Assembly: GCA_017441605.1 (NCBI GenBank)
Contig: JAFRXD010000086.1
Location: forward strand, 1-64,000
Length of the DNA stretch: 64,000 nt
DNA from: Thermoguttaceae bacterium
GTDB taxonomy: Bacteria > Planctomycetota > Planctomycetia > Pirellulales > Thermoguttaceae
Reading direction: 5' to 3'
Positions 9,294 through 15,729 of this stretch are shown here, piece after piece. The notes under the pieces were generated by a model that was given only the letters and a program-made list of their open reading frames with translations, made no database searches and was not told the origin of the DNA. Both the position numbers and the translations under genes were made by a program. Position 1 is the first letter of the stretch, and every line of letters starts with the position of its first letter.

Positions 9294-9372
9294 AGCTCCA
9301 GAGCGCCCAAAGTTCTCGGCGAACCTCTCCCGTTGGGGCGCTCGCTCGAGTGTTGAATCCCCCGATTTCGCC

Positions 9373-10749
9373 ATGTCCAGAATCATCGGTCTCGTCGACT
9401 GCGATAGTTTCTTCGCCTCCTGCGAAAAGGTCTTTCGACCCGACTGGGCGAACCGGCCCCTCGTCGTTCTGTCCAACAACGACGGTTGCGTCGTCGCCCG
9501 ATCCCCCGAGGCGAAAGCCCTCGGAATTCCCATGGGCGAACCTTATTTTAAGATAAAATCGTTCGCAAATTCGCGCGGCGTGGTCGTTCGTTCGGGCAAT
9601 TACGAACTCTACGGCGATATGAGTCGCCGCGTGATCCAAACCCTCTCCCAATGGACCCCGAGCGTCGACGTTTATTCGATCGACGAGGCGTTTCTCGATC
9701 TGACCGGACGTTTCGTCGACTCCAAGGGGAATTTCCGAGGGATCGAAGACGACCCAATGGACGGCAAATCGCTCGGCGACATTCCCCGCCAAACCCGCGA
9801 AGAGCTCGAAAAACTCGCCGCGGAAATCACGAGAATCGTCGAAAAGTGGACCGGGATCCCCGTCTCGATGGGTCTCGGTCCGACCAGAACCCTCGCGAAA
9901 GCCGCGAGTCGAATCGCCAAAGACTCCGCCGCCGCGACCGGCAAAAAATACGCGCTCCTCTTCTCGAGGCGAGAGCGCGCCCAAGCCCTCGCGAATCTCC
10001 CCATCGAAAAGGTCTGGGGAATTGGGCGGAGGCTCTCGAAAACCCTCGCCCTCGGAAAAATCGAAACCGCCCTCGACTTCGCCCGGCTCGATCCCCGACG
10101 CGTTCGCGAAGATTTCTCGATCGTTCAAGAGAAAACCTTGCGCGAGCTAAGGGGCGAGCTTATGTTCGACGTCTCGACCCCGGAGCCGCAAAAGTCGCTC
10201 CGAGTTTCCCGATCCTTCGCCGACCCGATCTCGAATCTCGAGGAGCTGGAAAAACCGGTCGCCAACTTCGCCGCGAAAGTCGCCGAGAAACTCCGCGCGC
10301 GGAAAATCGTCGCCGCCGGATTGCAAGTCGCCATCGCGACGAGCCACTTTAACGAAAAAGTCCCGAGAAGAAACGTCGCCGCCGCCGCGAATTTCTCCAA
10401 ACCGACCAATTCGACCCCCGAAATCCTAAGCGTCGCCCTGCGGCTCCTGCGAGGCCTCTTCGCCTCCGGCTACGACTACAAGCGCGCCGGAGTTACCGCC
10501 CTCGCCACCACCGACGAGGAGTTCGCCCGATCCCAAGGCTACCTCTTCGAGCCCGACCCGACTCGTCCCCAAGAGATCCGCGAACGCGACCGAAAACTCT
10601 GCTCCGCCATGGACAAAATCAACTCCGGCTTCGGCCGCGACGCCCTCTTCTTCGCCGCCCAAGGCGCCGCGAAACCCCAATTCGCGAACGCGTCCTTCGT
10701 CTCCCCTTGCTACACCACCGACTGGAACTCCCTGCCCGTCGCGCGCTAG
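9373..10749 (+). CDS. umuC: Y-family DNA polymerase, UmuC type
   Basis: 458 residues, starting at MSRIIGLVDCDSFFASCE. The frame extends 36 codons upstream but that part overlaps the promoter. Catalytic acidic residues are D9 in the first motif and D104/E105 in YSIDEAFLD. PVSMGLGPTRTLAKAASRIAK and IEKVWGIGRRLSK (helix-hairpin-helix) follow, then the little-finger region. The C-terminus (CSAMDKINSGFGRDALFFAAQG-type) matches DUF4113, usual in UmuC. The protein performs error-prone translesion synthesis, normally with cleaved UmuD; no umuD is in the window. No good Shine-Dalgarno is seen. After the stop there is only a weak hairpin (GGCGC/GCGCC, 10763-10777) without a T-run. Confidence 0.93.
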   Translation: MSRIIGLVDCDSFFASCEKVFRPDWANRPLVVLSNNDGCVVARSPEAKALGIPMGEPYFKIKSFANSRGVVVRSGNYELYGDMSRRVIQTLSQWTPSVDVYSIDEAFLDLTGRFVDSKGNFRGIEDDPMDGKSLGDIPRQTREELEKLAAEITRIVEKWTGIPVSMGLGPTRTLAKAASRIAKDSAAATGKKYALLFSRRERAQALANLPIEKVWGIGRRLSKTLALGKIETALDFARLDPRRVREDFSIVQEKTLRELRGELMFDVSTPEPQKSLRVSRSFADPISNLEELEKPVANFAAKVAEKLRARKIVAAGLQVAIATSHFNEKVPRRNVAAAANFSKPTNSTPEILSVALRLLRGLFASGYDYKRAGVTALATTDEEFARSQGYLFEPDPTRPQEIRERDRKLCSAMDKINSGFGRDALFFAAQGAAKPQFANASFVSPCYTTDWNSLPVAR

Positions 10750-10781
10750 CGGCAAAACAAAAGGCGCTCTCGGCGCCCGAC

Positions 10782-10810
10782 TAGACGGAAACAAGATTTT
10801 CGATTACAAT
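10782..10810 (+). promoter_or_regulatory. Candidate promoter for apgM
   Basis: TAGACG (10782-10787), a 17-bp spacer and TACAAT (10805-10810) lie in the 139-bp gap after umuC, about 80 bases before the apgM start. The -10 is good and the -35 weaker. Confidence 0.5.
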
Positions 10811-10888
10811 ATAGGAGGACAATTTCGGACGCTTCGAAATTAAGTTAATCGGAGCGCCCTCGACATAGACGACAAAGAGGAATCAAAA

Positions 10889-12103
10889 ATGGATTTGCAC
10901 GAACTGATCCAATCGTTGAAGACGGACGAAGGCGGAAAGATCGTAATGGTCGTTTCCGACGGTATTGGCGGTCTGCCGCTCCAACCGGGCGGACCGACCG
11001 AACTGGAAGCCGCCAACACCCCGAATCTCGACGCGCTCGCCAAGCGCGGCGTCTGCGGTATGTCCCTCCCGATCCTGCCGGGTATTACCCCGGGCAGCGG
11101 ACCCGGACACCTCGGGCTTTTCGGATACGACCCGCTCGTCTTCCAAATCGGGCGCGGCGTCTTAGAGGCGGCGGGAATCGCCTTCCCGGTCGGACCGAAC
11201 GACGTCTGCGCGCGCTGCAACTTCTGCACCATCGACAAAGACGGGCTGATCGTCGACCGTCGCGCCGGGCGCATTCCGACCGAGGAATCGACCGAAGTCG
11301 TCAAGACCCTTCAAGCGATTAAGATCCCCGGAATCGAAGTCTTTGTCGAACCGGTTAAAGAGCACCGATTCGTCGTTGTCTTCCGAGGCGAGGGGCTCGG
11401 CGGAAACGTCGCCGACACCGACCCGCAAAAGACCGGCGTCAAGCCGCTCGATCCGGTCGCGACCAATCCCGACTCCGAAAAGACCGCCCAAGTCGCGAAA
11501 CAGTTCTACGACCAAGCGCTCGAAATTCTGAAGAACCAGCCGAAAGCGAACTGCCTCACAATGCGCGGTTTCGCGAAAAAGCCGTCTCTTCCGAGCTACA
11601 AGGAACTGTACGGGCTCAACGCCGCCGCGATCGCCGTCTACCCGATGTACAAAGGGCTCGCGTCCCTCGTCGGTATGGAATTGGTCGGCAAGCCCGCCAA
11701 TCTGCAAGAGGAAGTCGAAGTTCTTAAAGAGAACTGGGACAAGTACGACTTCTTCTTCCTGCACTGGAAGTACACCGACTCGCGCGGCGAGGACGGCGAT
11801 TTCGAGGCGAAGCGCCAAATGGTCGAAGAGCTCGATAAAGTCGTGCCGGAGATCGCCGCCCTGCTCGGCAAGAACGACGTCCTCGTCGTTACCGGCGACC
11901 ACAGCACCCCCGCCAAGATGGCGTCCCACTCGTTCCACCCGGTTCCGACGATGATCGTCGCCGAAATCGCGCGTTTCGACTCCTGCCAGAAATTCGGCGA
12001 GACCGAGGCGAACAATTTCGGAGGTCTCGGACACTTCCAAGCGCAACACCTTATGCCGCTCGCCATGGCGCACGCGGGGCGCTTGGGCAAATTCGGCGCG
12101 TAA
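10889..12103 (+). CDS. apgM: 2,3-bisphosphoglycerate-independent phosphoglycerate mutase, archaeal type
   Basis: 404 residues; interconverts 3- and 2-phosphoglycerate in glycolysis and gluconeogenesis. It belongs to the alkaline-phosphatase-like metalloenzyme superfamily. VSDGIGGLPL carries the first metal-binding Asp (D24), TPGSGPGHLGLFGYDP follows, and VVTGDHSTPAKMASHSFHP near the C-terminus supplies Asp and His ligands. The length is normal for the ApgM group and shorter than the ~510-residue GpmI. AGAGGA lies before the ATG. It is probably monocistronic: its own promoter lies upstream and a strong terminator follows 18 bp after the stop. Confidence 0.95.
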   Translation: MDLHELIQSLKTDEGGKIVMVVSDGIGGLPLQPGGPTELEAANTPNLDALAKRGVCGMSLPILPGITPGSGPGHLGLFGYDPLVFQIGRGVLEAAGIAFPVGPNDVCARCNFCTIDKDGLIVDRRAGRIPTEESTEVVKTLQAIKIPGIEVFVEPVKEHRFVVVFRGEGLGGNVADTDPQKTGVKPLDPVATNPDSEKTAQVAKQFYDQALEILKNQPKANCLTMRGFAKKPSLPSYKELYGLNAAAIAVYPMYKGLASLVGMELVGKPANLQEEVEVLKENWDKYDFFFLHWKYTDSRGEDGDFEAKRQMVEELDKVVPEIAALLGKNDVLVVTGDHSTPAKMASHSFHPVPTMIVAEIARFDSCQKFGETEANNFGGLGHFQAQHLMPLAMAHAGRLGKFGA

Positions 12104-12121
12104 AAAGCGCGTTGTTCCGAC

Positions 12122-12164
12122 GGGACTCGCTCGATAAGCTCGAGCGAGTTCCCATTTTGTTTTT
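12122..12164 (+). terminator. Rho-independent terminator of apgM
   Basis: GGGACTCGCTCGA pairs with TCGAGCGAGTTCCC around a short loop, with one imperfection, and is followed by ATTTTGTTTTT. The position 18 bp behind the apgM stop fits. Confidence 0.85.
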
Positions 12165-12166
12165 GG

Positions 12167-12191
12167 GCGCGGTCGAGTCTCGCGACCGCGC
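12167..12191 (+). other. GC-rich hairpin in the leader of the thioredoxin gene
   Basis: A perfect 9-bp stem (GCGCGGTCG with CGACCGCGC) around a 7-base loop begins two bases after the T-run of the apgM terminator and ends 31 bases before the next ATG. No T-run follows, so it is not an ordinary terminator on this strand. It could stabilise mRNA ends or restrict read-through; function unknown. Confidence 0.6.
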
Positions 12192-12222
12192 GCTTTCACA
12201 AACGTCCGATTTGGAGCGAGTT

Positions 12223-12795
12223 ATGAAACGATTTCCACGCGTTTTCGCCCTATTTCTTTTCGGCGCGATACTCGTCGCGCTTTCCGGTTGCGCCAAAGAG
12301 GACGAAGCCGATTCGAGCGCCCCGATCGAGTCCTCGTTGAACTACTCGCTAGCGGAGCCAATCGACCTTGCCGAGCTCAAAACCCGTAAAGAATACGACG
12401 AATTCTGCAAAAGTTGCGAAATCGCCGTTGTGAAATTCGGAGCCGAATGGTGCGGGCCGTGCCAAAAGCTAACCCCGGAATTGCGCAAAATGGCGGGGTA
12501 CTACGAGACCCAAGACGCGAAGTTCGCGGACGTCGACGTCGACGATCCGGAAATGGACGCGCTCGCGAACGAGCTCGGGATCAAGGCGATTCCGAACGTT
12601 TTCGTTTTCTATCGCGGCTCGCTTTACTCGAATATTGTCGGCTACAATCCCGGATCGCTCGCCAGTTTGATCGATAGTATTTGCCAAACCGAGGCGGCGC
12701 CGACCGAGCCCGGCGACTGGACCGACGAGGCGGTCGCGCGCTCCGAGTCGGAAGAACGAGGCGCGGAAAGTCCCGCCCCGGAGCCGACCGAATGA
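12223..12795 (+). CDS. Thioredoxin-like lipoprotein
   Basis: 190 residues from the ATG at 12223 (GGAG upstream). The longer upstream frame lacks the signal peptide context and covers the terminator. Residues 1-22 are a lipoprotein signal ending in LVALSGC, so Cys23 would be lipidated and the protein anchored outside the cytoplasmic membrane. The thioredoxin active site WCGPC is at residues 76-80, and the cis-Pro loop follows as KAIPNVFVFYRG. The C-terminal ~30 residues are acidic and proline-rich (ESPAPEPTE). It is likely an extracytoplasmic disulfide reductase or exchange protein; the substrate is unknown. Its stop overlaps the rnpA start by four bases (ATGA), so it heads the rnpA-yidD operon. 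Confidence 0.9.
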   Translation: MKRFPRVFALFLFGAILVALSGCAKEDEADSSAPIESSLNYSLAEPIDLAELKTRKEYDEFCKSCEIAVVKFGAEWCGPCQKLTPELRKMAGYYETQDAKFADVDVDDPEMDALANELGIKAIPNVFVFYRGSLYSNIVGYNPGSLASLIDSICQTEAAPTEPGDWTDEAVARSESEERGAESPAPEPTE

Positions 12796-13235
12796 CCGAA
12801 CTCGGCGAAAGGAAACGATTTCGGTTCGACGCGACCAAGCGAATCAAAAAAACCCGCGAGTTCTCGCTCGTTTATCGCGCGAGAATTCGCTGCGGAAACG
12901 AGCGAATGGTCGCGCTTTGCCGTCCGACTTCCCCGGAAGCCCCGGCGCGACTTGGGCTTTCCGTCTCGAAAAAAGTCGGCAAGGCGCATATTCGCGTTCG
13001 ATGGAAGCGCTTGATTCGCGAGGCGTTTCGACTGCAATACGAAGAGATTCCCGCCGGATTCGACTACGTGGCGATCCCTTTGAGACAAGAGAGGGTTCCC
13101 AAGTACGGTCAGATCGCCGTCGACGTGAAAGAGCTTTTTCGCCGGGTCGCGAGAAAGGCGGAGCGAATCGCGGCAAAACGTCGAGCCGAAGAGGTGGCGA
13201 CTCGCGCCGAGTCGTCGCCCGACGAGTCGAAATGA
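12792..13235 (+). CDS. rnpA: Ribonuclease P protein component
   Basis: 147 residues, start ATG overlapping the upstream TGA. It binds the RNase P RNA and helps in 5' maturation of tRNA precursors. The protein is basic, with an aromatic-rich N-terminal beta strand region (FSLVYRARIRCGNERMV) and the signature LGLSVSKKVGKAHIRVRWKR followed by LIREAFR. The usual RNR triplet reads RVR here. The tail is lysine/arginine then acidic. The usual rpmH neighbour is missing upstream; a thioredoxin lipoprotein gene takes its place. yidD follows with another four-base overlap, as in most bacteria. Confidence 0.95.
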   Translation: MTELGERKRFRFDATKRIKKTREFSLVYRARIRCGNERMVALCRPTSPEAPARLGLSVSKKVGKAHIRVRWKRLIREAFRLQYEEIPAGFDYVAIPLRQERVPKYGQIAVDVKELFRRVARKAERIAAKRRAEEVATRAESSPDESK

Positions 13236-13492
13236 GCGCTCCTCGATTCGCGGCGCGCGATTTGCTTCGCGCGATTTGGAAGGCGCCGAGACGAATCGCC
13301 ATTTGGCTCGTTCGGTTCTACCAGGTCTGTATTAGCCCGCTGATCGGACCTTGCTGTCGGTTTCGTCCGACGTGCAGTCAGTATTGCGTTCTGGCGATAC
13401 AAAAATACGGGCTAATCGTCGGGCTTCTCAAGACGGCTTGGCGCGTGTTGAGGTGCAATCCGTTTAATCGCGGCGGATACGATCCGCCATAA
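13232..13492 (+). CDS. yidD: Membrane protein insertion efficiency factor YidD
   Basis: 86 residues. The signature is complete: CISPLIGPCCRFRPTCSQYC, then AIQKYGLIVGLLKTAWRVLR and CNPFNRGGYDPP at the C-terminus. The family is a small amphipathic membrane-associated protein that aids YidC-dependent insertion. The start overlaps the rnpA stop as ATGA, giving translational coupling; yidC itself is not next to it. A longer in-frame extension into rnpA exists but is not supported. Confidence 0.95.
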   Translation: MSAPRFAARDLLRAIWKAPRRIAIWLVRFYQVCISPLIGPCCRFRPTCSQYCVLAIQKYGLIVGLLKTAWRVLRCNPFNRGGYDPP

Positions 13493-13507
13493 ATCGACGA
13501 GGTCGCA

Positions 13508-13990
13508 ATGCGAACCGAATTCTATTGCGAGCGTTGTCGCGCGGCGTTGCCCGCCGACGATTCCCTGTTCGGGCGCGAGGTGCTGTGCCCGCGCTGCCGG
13601 GAGAAAACCGCGCTTCGATACCGATCGATCGACGAGTTGACGAAAATCGAGCAAGGGACGGCGAAGGAGATTGAGAACCCCCCTCGCGCTCTCGAAACCC
13701 TCGATTCGAAAGCGAGTTCGGAGTCGAGCGGGTCCGAGCCCGCGTCCGACCAATTCGAGTTCGAGGAATTTCTCGACGATTCGGATCTCGCGCTTCGCGA
13801 GGCGATGAGAAAGACCGCGCCCCTCTTCGAACCGAACCCGTTCGCGATCTCGTTTCCGCTAGACCAATATTTCGAAAGCGGGTCGGTCGGAGCGGAAGCC
13901 GAGGACGCGGAGGAGGAATCGACGCCGCCGACTTCCTACGACGTCGACGATCTCATCAAGGGCGTCGACAAGCCGGACGGGGGATTCTAG
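13508..13990 (+). CDS. Small zinc-ribbon protein with acidic, disordered tail
   Basis: 160 residues; not recognised as a named family. An N-terminal zinc ribbon is plain: C7xxC10 and C27xxC30 (FYCERCRAAL, EVLCPRCREK). The rest is acidic and low in complexity (SSESSGSEPASDQFEFEEFL, EAEDAEEESTPP) without membrane segments. GAGG precedes the ATG. It lies 15 bp after yidD and ends one base before the next gene, so it is part of the same transcript. Planctomycetes have many such short zinc-ribbon proteins of unknown role. Confidence 0.8.
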   Translation: MRTEFYCERCRAALPADDSLFGREVLCPRCREKTALRYRSIDELTKIEQGTAKEIENPPRALETLDSKASSESSGSEPASDQFEFEEFLDDSDLALREAMRKTAPLFEPNPFAISFPLDQYFESGSVGAEAEDAEEESTPPTSYDVDDLIKGVDKPDGGF

Positions 13991-13991
13991 G

Positions 13992-14960
13992 ATGCGCTTT
14001 TCGATCGTCAAGCGAAATATTAAGGACAGCGTCTTTACGACCCTCCTCTCTATCCCGGAGCGCCGATACTTGGTTTATCGCGCGATCCACCCCGAGGACG
14101 AAACGACGACCCCGGAAGATTTGCGCCCCGCCGAGATTAAGCGCGCACTCGTTTACGGAAAGTACAACGACTGCGGGTTTACCGTCGGAGACAAATTGTT
14201 GATTTTGCTTGAGGCGCAATCGACTTGGAGCTACAATATCGTTTTTCGCGCGCTTTACTACCTGTTCTTGACCTACTGGTTTTTGATCGGGAAACGGAAA
14301 CAGAACGTTTTTGGCAAAGACGCGGTTCGCTTGCCCGAGGCGGAACTTTACGCCGTTTGCACGGCAAAGGTCAAGAAGCGCCCGAAATACTTGCAGTTCT
14401 CCAAAATCCATTTTAACAAGCCGAGCTCCCCTTGGGTCGACGGGCGCGTTCGAATACTTTACGGAGACCCCGACGGGCGCGATATTATTAGCCAGTACGT
14501 CGCGTTCTCCCAAATCTTCGACGACCAACTGAACGCGAGGCGCGCCGAGGTCAAAGCGGCGGAACTCCGCGCCAAAAAAGAGAGACGAAACGTCCAAGAG
14601 GTCTTTCGTGACATTGGAAAAGAGGCGGTTCGAGAGACGCTTCGTCTTTGTCTCGAACGGGATATTTTGAGCGAGTTCTTGCAAGAAAGGCAGTTTGAGA
14701 TCATGATTATTCTAGAAGACGATTTTGTTCAAGAGCAAATTACCCGCGCCAAGGAACAAGAGTGGTTGGAACGCGGCGAAAAACGCGGCGAAAAACGCGG
14801 ATTCGATAAAGGAAAGAAGGAGGGAAAGGAAGAAGGATTGGGCGAGGCAAACGCGAATTGCGCGAGAAAGATGCTCGCCGACGGACTTCCTATCGCCCAG
14901 ATTGCAAAATACACAAATCTCAATCCTTCCGCGATAAGAAAATTGTCGAAAGTCGCCTGA
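13992..14960 (+). CDS. Rpn/PD-(D/E)XK transposase-family nuclease
   Basis: 322 residues. VGDKLLILLEAQSTWSYNIVFRALYYL resembles the PD-(D/E)XK core of the Rpn recombination-promoting nuclease / PDDEXK_2 family, with the acidic residue of GDK and the ExQ of LEAQ as catalytic candidates. The C-terminus has the family's charged repeats (ERGEKRGEKRGFDKGKKEGK) and a closing helix-turn-helix-like segment (CARKMLADGLPIAQIAKYTN). Family members cut DNA and promote RecA-independent recombination, at least in E. coli. No terminal inverted repeats or target duplications were found around it, so it is not obviously mobile now. It begins one base after the zinc-ribbon gene stop, hence co-expressed with rnpA-yidD. 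Confidence 0.82.
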   Translation: MRFSIVKRNIKDSVFTTLLSIPERRYLVYRAIHPEDETTTPEDLRPAEIKRALVYGKYNDCGFTVGDKLLILLEAQSTWSYNIVFRALYYLFLTYWFLIGKRKQNVFGKDAVRLPEAELYAVCTAKVKKRPKYLQFSKIHFNKPSSPWVDGRVRILYGDPDGRDIISQYVAFSQIFDDQLNARRAEVKAAELRAKKERRNVQEVFRDIGKEAVRETLRLCLERDILSEFLQERQFEIMIILEDDFVQEQITRAKEQEWLERGEKRGEKRGFDKGKKEGKEEGLGEANANCARKMLADGLPIAQIAKYTNLNPSAIRKLSKVA

Positions 14961-15034
14961 ATAGCATCGTCTCGCGAGGGCGATTTGAAAGCCGTTGGAA
15001 TATTATTGTCCGCGTCGATCGCGGAGAAAGAACT

Positions 15035-15721
15035 ATGTCGATAAAATCCGTTGCGTTGTTGTCCGGAGGGCTCGATTCCTCGACCGTTTGCGCGATCGCT
15101 AAATCCGAGGGGCGCGAAATTTACGCGTTGACGCTGAACTACAATCAGCGGCACGTCTGGGAGCTTCGCGCCGCGCGAGCGGTGGCGGAGCGAATCGGGG
15201 TCGCCGAGCACGTGATCTTTCCCATGGATCTGACCCTCTTCGGAGGCAGCTCCCTCACCGACGATAAAATCGCCGTGGAAAAAGACGCGCCCCTCGAGCT
15301 CATTGGCGCGAGAATCCCCTCCTCCTACGTGCCGGCGCGCAATACGATCTTTCTGTCGCTGGCGCTCGGGTACGCCGAGGCGCGCGGCGCGAGCGAGATT
15401 TGGCTCGGGGTCAATTCGGTCGACTACAGCGGGTATCCCGATTGCAGACCCGAGTTTATCGACGCGTTCGCGAACGTCGCGCGACTGGGAACGAAGGCGG
15501 GCGTCGAGGGCGGGAGATTTGAAATAAAAACCCCGCTTATGCGCTTGGACAAAGCGGGGATTATCAAACTCGGTTTGTCGCTCGGAGTCGATTACTCGAT
15601 CACGCGCACGTGCTACGATTTGGACGACGCCGGGCTCTCCTGCGGGCATTGCGAGGCGTGTCTGCTTCGCAAAAGAGGGTTCGAGCAAGCCGGCGTTCCC
15701 GACCCGACGCCTTATCGGTAA
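15035..15721 (+). CDS. queC: 7-cyano-7-deazaguanine synthase
   Basis: 228 residues from the ATG at 15035 (GGAG nearby); the frame extends 59 codons further upstream but that part overlaps the nuclease gene and has no QueC features. It converts 7-carboxy-7-deazaguanine to preQ0 with ATP and ammonia, in queuosine biosynthesis. The PP-loop is LLSGGLDSST (residues 8-17), and YVPARNTIFLSLALGYAE and VNSVDYSGYPDCRPEF are family signatures. Zinc ligands are C193, C203, C206 and C209 (CYD...CGHCEAC). Partner genes queD, queE and queF are not in the window. It is 74 bp behind the nuclease gene and converges with the next gene at 8 bp, with no terminator between. Confidence 0.95.
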   Translation: MSIKSVALLSGGLDSSTVCAIAKSEGREIYALTLNYNQRHVWELRAARAVAERIGVAEHVIFPMDLTLFGGSSLTDDKIAVEKDAPLELIGARIPSSYVPARNTIFLSLALGYAEARGASEIWLGVNSVDYSGYPDCRPEFIDAFANVARLGTKAGVEGGRFEIKTPLMRLDKAGIIKLGLSLGVDYSITRTCYDLDDAGLSCGHCEACLLRKRGFEQAGVPDPTPYR

Positions 15722-15729
15722 CTAGCGTA

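Noticed and set aside
9039-9533. Long N-terminal extension of the DUF4838 gene
   Set aside because: It runs through both promoters and into umuC. The ATG at 9038 has GGAGG and begins a clear signal peptide.
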